Of a stretch of DNA of 64,000 nucleotides, positions 18,224 to 25,953 are shown one piece after another. The translations under genes were made by a program, and so were the position numbers. The DNA comes from Roseateles sp. DAIF2 (GTDB lineage Bacteria > Pseudomonadota > Gammaproteobacteria > Burkholderiales > Burkholderiaceae_C). Under the pieces are notes generated by a model. The model ran no database searches. It was not told the DNA's origin and saw nothing but the letters and a program-made list of their open reading frames with translations. Position 1 is the first letter of the stretch. Every line of letters starts with the position of its first letter. The stretch spans positions 3,720,001 to 3,784,000 of the forward strand of contig NZ_CP049919.1 of the NCBI RefSeq assembly GCF_015624425.1. The letters run 5' to 3'.

Positions 18224-19020
18224 CGGTGCTCGCTGCCTGAATCGATGATGGTGAGGTCGCGCGCCGGCGCGCTCGGGCGAGCCTGCAGCGGCACCCGCTT
18301 GAGCCACAGCCGCAGCGCTTCCCAATGGATGGCGGTCACGACCTTGAGGGTCAGCAGCGGATGGCTGAAGAAGACGCGCAGCAGCGCGGCGTCGTCGAGC
18401 GGGCGGCGCCGGCCATCGAGCCGGGTGTTGAGTAGGAGGCCGTCCGCGTCGTGCAGGCTGACGCCGATGGACACCGACTCGCCCGGAGGTGCGACGCGAA
18501 AGCGGTAATGCAGCGCCATGCCGTTGAACGGCGAGACATAGAGCCGCTTGTCGCAGCCCTGGTCGATCAGCGCCGCGCCGCCATCGCGCACCGGGATCAG
18601 GTAGCGGTGCCGCTGGCCGAAGGTGTTGTTGACCTCGTAGATCAGGGCCTGCAGCGCCTCGCCGCCCGGCGCGTGACAGAACCAGACGCTGAGCGGGTTG
18701 AAGCCATGGCCCAGCAGGCGCGGCATCGTCAGCAGCCGGATCGCGCCGCCCGCGGGCAGGCCGGCCTCGCGCAGCTGAGCGTCGATCTGCGCGCGCAGGT
18801 CCCGACCCGAACCGTCGCCATAGTCGCCGGCATGCAGGCCGAACAGGTTGAAGCGCCCGAGCGAGAAGCAGCGCAGCCGCGCGTCGAGCCCGGGCAGCTC
18901 GTCAATGTCGAGCAGCAGGTGGTAGGTGCGATAGATGAGCCGATGCCGGCGCGGGCGCAGGCGCTGGTGCATCACGCGGCCGACATAGAGCGCGGAGCGC
19001 TGGGTTTTTCCATCGCTCAT
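18220..19020 (-). CDS. DUF1365 family protein
   Basis: A 266-residue protein of unknown biochemical function, always found with FAD-dependent amine-oxidase-like proteins and CFA-type methyltransferases. Recognisable family segments: ALYVGRVMHQRLRPRRHRLIYR at the start (VxHxRxxPxxHxFxY pattern), LLTMPRLLGHGFNPLSVWFC, NNTFGQRHRYLIP, and YVSPFNGMALHYRFR. Overlaps its neighbours on both sides by 4 bp (ATGA). In Rhodobacter the homologous operon is under RpoE-ChrR control and takes part in making methylated, including furan, fatty acids; a similar role is inferred here. Confidence 0.88.
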   Translation of the reverse strand: MSDGKTQRSALYVGRVMHQRLRPRRHRLIYRTYHLLLDIDELPGLDARLRCFSLGRFNLFGLHAGDYGDGSGRDLRAQIDAQLREAGLPAGGAIRLLTMPRLLGHGFNPLSVWFCHAPGGEALQALIYEVNNTFGQRHRYLIPVRDGGAALIDQGCDKRLYVSPFNGMALHYRFRVAPPGESVSIGVSLHDADGLLLNTRLDGRRRPLDDAALLRVFFSHPLLTLKVVTAIHWEALRLWLKRVPLQARPSAPARDLTIIDSGSEHR

Positions 19021-20378
19021 GCCGGCAGCGCCTCGGCCAGGTGGATGCGGCCGGACTCCCCTGGCACCCGCCAGGGCCGGCGCACGCCCCCGATCGCCTC
19101 GGCCACCGCCAGGCCGGCCTGCAGGCCGTCCTCATGGAAGCCGGCGCCGAAATAGGCGCCGCAGAACCAGCTGCGCTGCCGGCCCTGCAGCGACCAGAGC
19201 CGGCGCTGCGCGGCCAGTGCGGTGGCGTCGAACAACGGATGCTCGTAGAGCTCGGTGCGGATCAGGTGCTCGGGCCGCGGCGGCACCGGCGGGTTCAGGG
19301 TGACGAAGAGGTCGCTGCCAGGTCCCTGCGGCAGGTGCGGCTGCAGGCGGTTCATCCAGTAGCTGACCGTCGGCGGGGCGCCGCTGCCGCGCGCGGCCAG
19401 GTAGTTCCAGCTCGACCAGGTGGCGCGGCGTGTAGGCATCAGGGCCGGGTCGCGGTGCAGCACGGCCAGGTTGCGGGTGTAGGCGAAGCTGCCGAGCAGC
19501 CGCCGCTCCTCGGGCGTCGGGTCGCCGAGCAGGGCCAGCGCGCTGTCGGCATGAATGGCCAGCACGAGCTGGTCGAAGCGCTCGGGCCACCAGCCTTTGG
19601 CCGTGCGCAGGCGCACGCCGTCCGCCTCGCGCCGCACTTCCAGCACGGCCTGATCGAGCCGCAGCCGATCGGCGAAGCGCCGGCTCAGCCGCCCGACATA
19701 CTCGCGGCTGCCGCCGTTGACGGTGCGCCAGACGGGCCGGCCGCTGATCTGCAGCAGGCCATGGTTCTCGCAGAAGCGCACGAAGGCGGCGACCGGATAG
19801 CGCCCGACCTGCGCGGCCGGCGCCGACCAGATCGCCGCGGCCATCGGGTAGAGGTGATCGTCGCGGAAGGCGCGGCCATAGCCCCGCGCGTCCAGGTAGT
19901 CGTCCAGCGCCTGGTCGCCAGCGGCTCGGGCATCCAGCGGCGCCTCGCGGTAAAAGCGCAGCAGCTCGCGCAGCATCTGCCAGAAGCGCGGCCGCAGCAG
20001 ATTGCGCTTCTGCGCGAACAGACCGCGCAGATCGGTGCCGGCATATTCGAGCCGGCCGCCGTCGAGGCTGACGGCGAAGGACATGTCGCTGGCCGCGGTC
20101 GGCACCTCGAGATGGCGGAACAGCGCGCTCAGGTTCGGGTAGGCCGGCTCGTTGTAGACGATGAAGCCGGTGTCGACCGGCACCAAGCCCCTGCCGGCGG
20201 CCGGGGCGTCGACGGTGTGGCTGTGTCCGCCCGCTCGCGCCTCGCGCTCGAACAGCGTGACCTCATGGTGTTCGGCCAACAGCCAGGCGCAGGACAGGCC
20301 GGCGATGCCCGTGCCGACCACGGCGATGCGCTGGCGCGTCGCGGCGGGCGGAAAAGCCTGGATGGCGGTGAGCGGCAT
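19017..20378 (-). CDS. NAD(P)/FAD-dependent amine-oxidase-like oxidoreductase of the lipid operon
   Basis: A 453-residue flavoprotein. The N-terminal Rossmann FAD motif is AVVGTGIAGLSCAWLLAEHH (residues 20-39), followed by TLFEREARAGGHSHTVD, and a C-terminal FAD segment SWFCGAYFGAGFHEDGLQAG closes the fold. This subfamily accompanies DUF1365 and CFA-type methyltransferases; the Rhodobacter relative acts as a desaturase on methylated acyl chains in furan fatty acid synthesis. First gene of the leftward operon; AGGAG precedes the ATG, and a TGATCC-type promoter lies 22 bp further up. The exact reaction is inferred from family context. Confidence 0.88.
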   Translation of the reverse strand: MPLTAIQAFPPAATRQRIAVVGTGIAGLSCAWLLAEHHEVTLFEREARAGGHSHTVDAPAAGRGLVPVDTGFIVYNEPAYPNLSALFRHLEVPTAASDMSFAVSLDGGRLEYAGTDLRGLFAQKRNLLRPRFWQMLRELLRFYREAPLDARAAGDQALDDYLDARGYGRAFRDDHLYPMAAAIWSAPAAQVGRYPVAAFVRFCENHGLLQISGRPVWRTVNGGSREYVGRLSRRFADRLRLDQAVLEVRREADGVRLRTAKGWWPERFDQLVLAIHADSALALLGDPTPEERRLLGSFAYTRNLAVLHRDPALMPTRRATWSSWNYLAARGSGAPPTVSYWMNRLQPHLPQGPGSDLFVTLNPPVPPRPEHLIRTELYEHPLFDATALAAQRRLWSLQGRQRSWFCGAYFGAGFHEDGLQAGLAVAEAIGGVRRPWRVPGESGRIHLAEALPA

Positions 20379-20399
20379 CGCGATCTCCTGTGACCCGAG

Positions 20400-20429
20400 C
20401 TCCTACGCAAACCGGATCCGTTTGGATCG
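20400..20429 (-). promoter_or_regulatory. Predicted ECF sigma (RpoE/ChrR type) promoter of the FAD-DUF1365-CFA operon
   Basis: On the minus strand: CGATCC, an 18-bp spacer, TAGGAG. This matches the TGATCC / TA-starting -10 pattern known for Rhodobacter RpoE and has the same 18-bp spacing as the two other copies in this window. Predicted start of transcription is just before the AGGAG of the FAD oxidoreductase gene. Confidence 0.75.
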
Positions 20430-20443
20430 CCGCCGACCTGCGA

Positions 20444-20473
20444 TGATCCGAATCGGGTCCGGCCGCGTAGAAC
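20444..20473 (+). promoter_or_regulatory. Predicted autoregulatory ECF sigma promoter of the sigma-chrR operon
   Basis: TGATCC, 18-bp spacer, TAGAAC. The -35 is a perfect match to the RpoE consensus. Predicted transcription start is about 10 bp before the annotated ATG at 20490, so the leader is very short and the ATG at 20502 is an alternative start. Confidence 0.75.
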
Positions 20474-20489
20474 TGGCTGGAACCCGCCG

Positions 20490-21146
20490 ATGGCCGCACC
20501 CATGCATCAACCCAAGCCCTCCGACGCCGTCCGCGGTCACGAGGGTGGTCGACCGCCCGCCTTGACCGTCGTACCGATCGATCCCGAGCGCTGCGCCCGC
20601 CCCGCCGATGACTGGGCCGGGTTGATTTGCGCCGTGGCCGAGCGACGGGACCGCGAGGCCTTCGCGCGGCTGTTCGCCCATTTCGCACCGCGCATCAAGC
20701 GCCATCTGATGCTGGGCGGCAGCCCCGAGGCCCAGGCCGAGGAACTGGCCCAGGAGACCCTGGCGGCCGTCTGGCGCAAGGCGGCGCTGTTCGACCCGGC
20801 GCGGGCCGCGGCCTCGACCTGGATCTTCACGATCGCGCGCCATCTGCGCGTGGACCTGCTGCGCCGCCATCAGGGCGACGAGCGGCTCGACGAGGCTTTC
20901 GATTTCGACGGCCTGGAGGCCGACGAACCTGCGGCCGAGGAGCGCCTGCACGCGACCCGGCTCAACGAACGTCTGCGCGGTGCCCTGGCCCAGTTGCCGC
21001 CCGAGCAGCAGCGGGTGCTGCGGCTTTCCTACTTCGATGATGAATCGCATGCGCACATTGCCGCCGAGCTGGGCATCCCGCTCGGCACGGTCAAGTCGCG
21101 CATGCGCCTGGCGGTGAGCCAACTGCGCCGCCTGCTGGAACGATGA
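20490..21146 (+). CDS. rpoE: ECF RNA polymerase sigma factor, RpoE/ChrR (ECF11) type
   Basis: A 218-residue sigma-70-family factor with region 2 (AFARLFAHFAPRIKRHLML, then EELAQETLAAVWRKAALFDP and ASTWIFTIARHLRVDLLRR) and region 4 (ALAQLPPEQQRVLRLSYFDD, then HAHIAAELGIPLGTVKSRMR). It is followed with 4-bp overlap by a ChrR-type zinc anti-sigma factor, which defines the group that responds to singlet oxygen and organic peroxides in alphaproteobacteria. About 45 N-terminal residues precede region 2; no clear ribosome binding site precedes either the ATG at 20490 or the one at 20502, so the start is uncertain. Predicted to transcribe itself and the two flanking lipid operons. Confidence 0.92.
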   Translation: MAAPMHQPKPSDAVRGHEGGRPPALTVVPIDPERCARPADDWAGLICAVAERRDREAFARLFAHFAPRIKRHLMLGGSPEAQAEELAQETLAAVWRKAALFDPARAAASTWIFTIARHLRVDLLRRHQGDERLDEAFDFDGLEADEPAAEERLHATRLNERLRGALAQLPPEQQRVLRLSYFDDESHAHIAAELGIPLGTVKSRMRLAVSQLRRLLER

Positions 21147-21805
21147 TGATGGACATCCGACACCACCCCGAAGACGAGCTGCTGCTGGCGCTGTCCGCCG
21201 GCCGGCTGGAGACGGGCACGCGGCTGGTCCTTTCCAGCCATCTGGAGCTCTGCGCCCATTGCCGCGAGCGCCTGCGCCTGCTGGACGCGCTCGGCGGCCT
21301 GCTGCTCGACGAGGCCGAGCCGGCGCCGCTGGCCGAGGATGCGCTGGCCCGCACCTTGGCCCGCATTGACGCGCGGGAAGCCGCGCCCGCCCCGCCGCTC
21401 AAGGTCAGCGCGCCGCCGCCTCTGCCCGAGGGCGCCCGCTGGCCCCAGGCGCTGGCCCATTGCAGCGCCACGCCCTGGCGCTGGATCGGCCCGGGCATGC
21501 GCTGGAGCCGGGTGAGCGTGCCCGGAGCGCCCGAGGCCAATGTCTTTCTGCTGCGCATCGCGGCCGGCAAGTACCTGCCCCAGCATACGCATCGCGGGTT
21601 GGAGCTGACGCAGGTCCTGCATGGCCGCTTCCACGACGGGCGCGCGCTATTCGGCCCCGGCGATCTCGACGCCGCCGATGGCGAGGTCCAGCATCAGCCG
21701 GTGGTGCAGGACGGCAGCGAGTGCATCTGCCTGGCCTCGCTGGACGGTCGTCTGCGCTTCGAGAGCCCTATCGCGCGCCTGTTCGGCGCGCTGGTCGGGA
21801 TGTGA
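21143..21805 (+). CDS. chrR: ChrR-family zinc-binding anti-sigma factor with cupin domain
   Basis: A 220-residue anti-sigma factor. The N-terminal zinc domain carries His8, His33, Cys37 and Cys40 (RHHPEDE and SSHLELCAHC), the same ligand set and spacing as Rhodobacter ChrR. The C-terminal cupin domain (about 110-210) includes LRIAAGKYLPQHTHRGLELTQ and the later histidine in GEVQHQPVV. In the known system the zinc domain holds the sigma factor and the cupin is needed for release on singlet oxygen. It overlaps the sigma gene by 4 bp, and its 3' end overlaps the convergent DUF2177 gene by 38 bp. Confidence 0.93.
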   Translation: MMMDIRHHPEDELLLALSAGRLETGTRLVLSSHLELCAHCRERLRLLDALGGLLLDEAEPAPLAEDALARTLARIDAREAAPAPPLKVSAPPPLPEGARWPQALAHCSATPWRWIGPGMRWSRVSVPGAPEANVFLLRIAAGKYLPQHTHRGLELTQVLHGRFHDGRALFGPGDLDAADGEVQHQPVVQDGSECICLASLDGRLRFESPIARLFGALVGM

Positions 21806-22199
21806 GGGAGGTGCTGACCCAGGCCGTGCAGCCGCTGAGCAGGGAACCCCAGGCCAGATCGATGGCCGTGATCAGCCAGGGCCAGTCGCGCAGGGTTGCC
21901 TGGTTCGTCAGGTCATAGGTGGCATAGGCCACCAGCCCCAGCAGCGCACCGCGCCCCAGGGCCTGGCCAGGCCGGCGGCGTTCCAGGGCCGGCACGATCG
22001 CGAACACCAAGAGGCCCAGCAGGTAGAGTGGATAGAACAGCGCCACGGCGCGCCAGTCCACCGCGGGCGCCATCAGCGCAGCGAGCGCGGGCCGGTACAG
22101 GCGCGGCCCCATCCAGGTGAGCCAGGCGGCGTCGAGCAGCAGGAAGCACAGCAGCGCTGCGGCATAGGCGAGCAGCAGGCGGCGGGGCGAGGTGGTCAT
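21768..22199 (-). CDS. DUF2177 family membrane protein
   Basis: A 143-residue inner-membrane protein with four hydrophobic segments. The family signature is visible as LLDAAWLTWMGPRLYRPAL near the N-terminus and ALLGLVAYATYDLTNQATLRDWPW in the second half. Function unknown. Last gene of the leftward operon that begins with the methyltransferase at 24650; the ATG overlaps the DUF6134 stop by 4 bp. DUF2177 genes are repeatedly found with the CFA/DUF1295 set, supporting a role in the same lipid pathway. Confidence 0.85.
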   Translation of the reverse strand: MTTSPRRLLLAYAAALLCFLLLDAAWLTWMGPRLYRPALAALMAPAVDWRAVALFYPLYLLGLLVFAIVPALERRRPGQALGRGALLGLVAYATYDLTNQATLRDWPWLITAIDLAWGSLLSGCTAWVSTSLTSRPARRTGAR

Positions 22200-22810
22200 G
22201 GCGGATCCTTCTCGGCGGAGAGTCGGTAGCGGAGCTGGCGGCCGCCCCGGGCCTCGGCATCCAGCCCGATCCAGCGGCCGCCCTCGGTGGCGTACCAGGC
22301 CGTGATCCGCTGCGTCTCGCTGACGAGCCGCCAGCCGCGGGCCGCGACGGGCCGGCCATGCAGCTCGATCGCGGCCTCCGGCAAGGGCTCGAAGCGCACC
22401 GGGCCGGCTTGACCGGTCTGCGGGTCGACCAGCCGGGTCTGCCGGACGAGAAGCGGGTTCCAGTAGGCATAGGCCATCACGCATTCGTCGTCGAAGCGCC
22501 GGGCCACCTGCTGCTCCCGGCCGTCGTCGTCGGTGTCGGCCCGCAGCTCGCGCAAGCAGTCGTCCTGCCAGCGCTCCTCGGCCCGGTGGCGATAGCGGTA
22601 CACGGGAATGCCCAGCAGGCGGACGCTGAACTGCGCGCGGCTCTCGACGCGGCGCGCGGCGGCCGGGCCGGCGACCGTGAAGCGATGCGTGCCGATCGGT
22701 TTGCCGTCCAGCGTGGCGACGAAATCCCAGCGGCCGGATGCGATGTCGCGCTCCTGCGCCATGGCGGGCATGACCATGGCGAGCTGCAGCATGAGGAGGC
22801 CCCCTCTCAC
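22196..22810 (-). CDS. DUF6134 family exported protein
   Basis: A 204-residue protein with a signal peptide (hydrophobic MLQLAMVMPAMAQ), so periplasmic. Family features: GRWDFVATLDGKPIGTHRF at the start of the mature part, YRYRHRAEERWQDDCLREL in the middle and a C-terminal beta-rich WYATEGGRWIGLDA. The start is ambiguous: a GTG at 22810 overlaps the DUF1295 stop (GTGA) and gives a positively charged n-region, while an ATG at 22792 is 18 bp downstream with GGGGG upstream. Function unknown; the fold may bind lipids, which would fit its operon, but that is conjecture. Confidence 0.75.
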   Translation of the reverse strand: MRGGLLMLQLAMVMPAMAQERDIASGRWDFVATLDGKPIGTHRFTVAGPAAARRVESRAQFSVRLLGIPVYRYRHRAEERWQDDCLRELRADTDDDGREQQVARRFDDECVMAYAYWNPLLVRQTRLVDPQTGQAGPVRFEPLPEAAIELHGRPVAARGWRLVSETQRITAWYATEGGRWIGLDAEARGGRQLRYRLSAEKDPP

Positions 22811-23601
22811 GGCCGCGCCCCGCGCCGCGGTGGCCAGGGAATGAAGGCGCTGGTGCGGGCCGCGTAGTCGCGGTAGGCGGGGCGGCGCTCGGCGATGTCC
22901 CGCTCCAGCAGCGCCACGCCCGAAACCTTGAGCAGCAGCCCCGTCATCAGCAGCGGCGAGGCCAGGCTCCAGGCGGCGCCCCGGCCGCCGCCGGCCACGG
23001 CCATCAGGCCCAACCCCCACCAGACGCAGGCCTCGCCGAAATAGTTCGGATGGCGCGACCAGGCCCACAGGCCGCGGTCCATCACCGCCCCCTCGCGCCG
23101 CGGGTCGCGCAGGAAGCGGGCCAGTTGCGCATCGGCCACCGTCTCGACGGCGATGCCCGTGGCCGCCAGCAGCGCGCCGAGCAGGTCGAGCAGGTTCAGC
23201 GGCGCGGGATGGACCAGGGCCGCCAGCAAGGGCCAGCCGACGATCCAGGCCAGCAGGGCCTGCAGGCCGAACACCAGGTACAGGCTCCTGCGGCCGAAGG
23301 CCGCGCCATGACGTTCGCGCATGGCGCGGTAGCGGCGGTCCTCGCCCCGGCCACGGTTGCGCCGCGTGAGGTGGATGGCCAGCCGCAGCGCCCAGAGCAG
23401 CAGCAGGGCCAGCATCAGCAGGCCGCGCGCATCGGGCCGCAGGAACCAGGCATAGGCAAGGGCCGGCGCAGCGATCAGCGCCGACCAGATGCGGTCGGCC
23501 AGGCTGGCATCGCGCAGCGGCAGGCTCAGGACCCAGGTCGCCAGGGCCAGGGCCAGCGAGACCAGCAGGCCGAGCACCGCAAGCGAAAGAAGCGGGCTCA
23601 T
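22807..23601 (-). CDS. DUF1295 family membrane protein (steroid-reductase-like fold)
   Basis: A 264-residue polytopic membrane protein related to 3-oxo-5-alpha-steroid 4-dehydrogenases and isoprenylcysteine methyltransferase-type folds. The diagnostic motif is GLWAWSRHPNYFGEACVWWG (about 190-209), which binds NAD(P)H or SAM in relatives. Other segments: SLADRIWS and RYRAMRERHGAAFGRRS. It overlaps the methyltransferase stop by 4 bp (ATGA). In this context a reductase or isomerase acting on acyl chains is plausible; no activity has been assigned to close relatives that I can name. Confidence 0.87.
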   Translation of the reverse strand: MSPLLSLAVLGLLVSLALALATWVLSLPLRDASLADRIWSALIAAPALAYAWFLRPDARGLLMLALLLLWALRLAIHLTRRNRGRGEDRRYRAMRERHGAAFGRRSLYLVFGLQALLAWIVGWPLLAALVHPAPLNLLDLLGALLAATGIAVETVADAQLARFLRDPRREGAVMDRGLWAWSRHPNYFGEACVWWGLGLMAVAGGGRGAAWSLASPLLMTGLLLKVSGVALLERDIAERRPAYRDYAARTSAFIPWPPRRGARP

Positions 23602-24650
23602 CCGCGTTTCTCGAACAAGTAGTGGCTGACCCACCACTGCTGGCCGCTGGCGTGGGCGAACAGCTCCTCCACCGAAAGGAAGAAGAGCCGCCAGCGCGTC
23701 CACCACAGGGCCGCATCCGCCTCACCGTAGACGGCCGCGAACAGCGGCATCAGCGCCTCGCGCCGGGCGTCCATGCGGGCCAGCCAGGCGGCCGCGGTGC
23801 GCGCATAGTGGCGGCCGTCCCAGCGCCAGCGCTGGCGCAGGCGCAGCGCGTCCTGGCAGCGCAGCGCAAGCTCGTCGCTGGGCATCATGCCGCCGGAGAA
23901 GAAATGCCGGCTCATCCAGTCGCTGGCATCGCGCGGCTCGAAGGCATAGGGTGCTTCGCGGTGCGCGAACACATGCAGAAAGAAGCGGCCATCCGTATTC
24001 AACCAGCCGGCTATGTTGGCAAAGGCGCGCGGCCAGTTGCGCAGATGCTCGAACATCTCGACCGACACCACGCGGTCGAAGCGCTCGCCGGTGTCGAAGT
24101 CGTTGAAATCGCACGTCATCACCTCGAGGTTGATGAGGCCCCGTAGCGCCGCCTGCGACTCGATGAAGCGCCGCTGCGAATGGGAGTTGGACAGCGCGGT
24201 GATGCGGGCGTGCGGCAGGCGCTCGGCCATCCACAGGCTCAGCGAGCCCCAGCCGCAGCCCAGCTCCAGGATGCGCTGGCCGTCGGCCAGGCCGGCGCGC
24301 ACGCAGGTCTCGGCCAGGGCCGCGGCTTCGGCCTCGCCCAGCGTCTGCACGCCCTCGGGCCACCAGCAGCAGCTGTACTTGCGCTGCGGGCCCAGCACGG
24401 CGGCGAAGAACTCCGCCGGCAGCTCGTAATGCTGCTCGTTGGCCTTCTCGGGCAGCGGGGCCAGCGGCGCCTGCTGCATGGCTTCGATAAATTCCTCCGC
24501 GATGCGTGCGCCGGCCTCGGCATCGCCGCTGCGCAGCTCGGCCAGGCGCTGTCGCAACAAGCGGCGGATGCCCAGGCGCACGGCGCCGTCTGGCACCAGG
24601 CCCTGCTCGATCCAGTTGATGGCGCGGGCGGTGTTGTCGGCACTGCGCAT
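23598..24650 (-). CDS. CFA-type SAM-dependent methyltransferase (second copy)
   Basis: A 350-residue methyltransferase of the cyclopropane synthase superfamily, shorter and distinct from the copy at 17009. Key segments: EQHYELPAEFFAAVLGPQRKYS, SAM motif ILELGCGWGSLSLWMAERL, TALSNSHSQRRFIE, VVSVEMFEHLRNW and MSRHFFSGGMMPSDEL. It resembles the branch that includes UfaM-like and coclaurine N-methyltransferase-like enzymes. First gene of the operon methyltransferase-DUF1295-DUF6134-DUF2177, all joined by 4-bp overlaps, and preceded by a perfect TGATCC-N18-TAGGAG promoter. Probably methylates unsaturated phospholipid acyl chains during oxidative stress. Confidence 0.9.
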   Translation of the reverse strand: MRSADNTARAINWIEQGLVPDGAVRLGIRRLLRQRLAELRSGDAEAGARIAEEFIEAMQQAPLAPLPEKANEQHYELPAEFFAAVLGPQRKYSCCWWPEGVQTLGEAEAAALAETCVRAGLADGQRILELGCGWGSLSLWMAERLPHARITALSNSHSQRRFIESQAALRGLINLEVMTCDFNDFDTGERFDRVVSVEMFEHLRNWPRAFANIAGWLNTDGRFFLHVFAHREAPYAFEPRDASDWMSRHFFSGGMMPSDELALRCQDALRLRQRWRWDGRHYARTAAAWLARMDARREALMPLFAAVYGEADAALWWTRWRLFFLSVEELFAHASGQQWWVSHYLFEKRG

Positions 24651-24682
24651 GGAAGAAACCCCTGCTCGTCGGTGTCTGGTTT

Positions 24683-24712
24683 CTCCTACGCAGCGCGCCC
24701 GGCCTTGGATCA
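24683..24712 (-). promoter_or_regulatory. Predicted ECF sigma promoter of the methyltransferase-DUF1295 operon
   Basis: On the minus strand: TGATCC, 18-bp spacer, TAGGAG; the -10 is identical and the -35 one base different from the promoter at 20400-20429. Predicted transcription start is about 25 bp before the ATG at 24650. Confidence 0.78.
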
Positions 24713-24758
24713 GCCACGCGCCCTGCTCCGCAGGCAGCGGCCTCGTGCCGGGCGAGGG

Positions 24759-25010
24759 CTAGATAGGCTCTCCCATCGAGCGCTTCATCCACAGGGTCTT
24801 GGCCGCACACCAGGAACCGAGCGCCAGGTAGACGAGCGCCAGCAGCAGTGGAAAGTAGGCCTTGATCGCATCCTTCAAGGTCAGCGGCGGCGGCGCGAAC
24901 AGGGCCAGCGCCATCGTGATCGCCACCGCGATCAGTTCGCCGCGAATCTCCTTCAGCAGGAACAGCGCCGCACGCTTGCGATGGCTTCGTCCGGCAACGT
25001 CCTGGGTCAT
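24759..25010 (-). CDS. Small two-helix membrane protein, unknown
   Basis: An 83-residue protein with a basic N-terminus (GRSHRKRAALFLLKEIRGE), then two hydrophobic segments (LIAVAITMALALFAPP and AYFPLLLALVYLALGSW) and a basic tail. I do not recognise a family. It lies upstream of, and in the same direction as, the stress operon but on the far side of that operon's promoter, so it is not part of it. Confidence 0.6.
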   Translation of the reverse strand: MTQDVAGRSHRKRAALFLLKEIRGELIAVAITMALALFAPPPLTLKDAIKAYFPLLLALVYLALGSWCAAKTLWMKRSMGEPI

Positions 25011-25032
25011 TGGAATGAGCCCGCTCGACGCG

Positions 25033-25476
25033 CTAGTCGGCGCTGTCGAAGGTGTCTTTGATCTGTCGGATCAGGGACTCGATCGATGGCTGACCCACGC
25101 TGCGATCCATATAGCTGAAGAAAACCTCCCAGTTCGCGCCATCCCGAGGCTCGGGCAGGGTGTGGATCCGGGTGATCCGGATCGAGGCGCCGGGATGCCG
25201 CACGCCGACGCGCGCGCGAATCAGCGACGCCAGCTCCGTGAGAGACAGCCTGGGTTTCCCCGGCTCGGCCCGGGTGGTCAGCGCCTTCGTCATCTCGCCG
25301 CGAGCGGTCAGCCGGTAGCTCGCGAGACCGGGCTCGCGTTCCAGGTAGCCCAGCCCGGCCAGCGCCGTCCTCGCATGGGTGCTTGCCGGATCATCGCCAT
25401 CGCCGTTGCGGGGGAAGCGATGCAGAAGATTCAACTGTTCGGTGCTCAGGTCGCGACCATAGGGTTCATGTCTCAT
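25033..25476 (-). CDS. Hypothetical protein
   Basis: A 147-residue soluble protein with no recognised family. The N-terminal half (LSTEQLNLLHRFP, TALAGLGYLEREPGLASYRLTARGEMTKAL) reads like a small winged-helix domain, with YRLTARGEMTKAL resembling the wing of such domains. The C-terminal half (SIRITRIHTLPEPRDGANWEV and SIESLIRQIKDTF) is alpha/beta. A start at the ATG at 25476 gives this product; the next gene begins 37 bp upstream. Confidence 0.6.
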   Translation of the reverse strand: MRHEPYGRDLSTEQLNLLHRFPRNGDGDDPASTHARTALAGLGYLEREPGLASYRLTARGEMTKALTTRAEPGKPRLSLTELASLIRARVGVRHPGASIRITRIHTLPEPRDGANWEVFFSYMDRSVGQPSIESLIRQIKDTFDSAD

Positions 25477-25513
25477 GGCGTCCTCGCGGCAAGTCGATGG
25501 CTGCATGGCAACC

Positions 25514-25744
25514 TTACTCCGCGGCCACGGCCCCGCCTGCGCGCAACCGATCCAGCTGCTGCTGGCAGATGTTCTTGCCGACGGCGGTGGGGCGCAGGTT
25601 CCCGGCATGCCATTCCAGCCAGCCGAGACTGACATAGTCTTCGATGAAATCCTCGGGAATGTCGCAGGCACGTCGTCGATTCAAGGCTTCGACACAGGAC
25701 TGGAGGGAGGCCCGGAGCATGTCGGGGCCGTTGACCGTTTTCAT
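25514..25744 (-). CDS. Small protein, paralogue of the 29214 gene
   Basis: A 76-residue protein of unknown function. The block CDIPEDFIEDYVSLGWLEW followed by LRPTAVGKNICQQQ is shared with the 75-residue protein encoded at 29214-29441 on the other strand. Conserved pattern: RRA-x2-IP-x3-IEDYVSL-x-WLEW-x2-G-x-LR-x-T-x-VGKNI-x-QQ. The acidic/aromatic composition suggests a protein-binding or regulatory small protein. A TTGACA hexamer lies about 50 bp upstream on the same strand (25793-25798) without a matching -10. Confidence 0.7.
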   Translation of the reverse strand: MKTVNGPDMLRASLQSCVEALNRRRACDIPEDFIEDYVSLGWLEWHAGNLRPTAVGKNICQQQLDRLRAGGAVAAE

Positions 25745-25953
25745 CGTGGATCACTCCTCGCCCATGGCGCGGCAAAGTGCCGCACAAACCATGTCAAGCA
25801 ATCAAGGCGAGGACTCGCTCGGGAGGCTCGTGAAGAGCTGAGGAGACGATGACTTCGAGGTGACGACCTCAAGGCGTTGCTGTCCATACTACCCTGGACC
25901 TCGGCGGCTGCCTTGCTTATTTATTTGAGACTTGATCGGCAAAAAACTCCAGC

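Noticed and set aside
19041..20393. A 450-codon open frame on the plus strand opposite the FAD oxidoreductase gene
   Set aside because: High-GC antisense shadow: composition rich in Gln, Arg, Ala and His, no domain. Many similar frames occur opposite real genes throughout the window.
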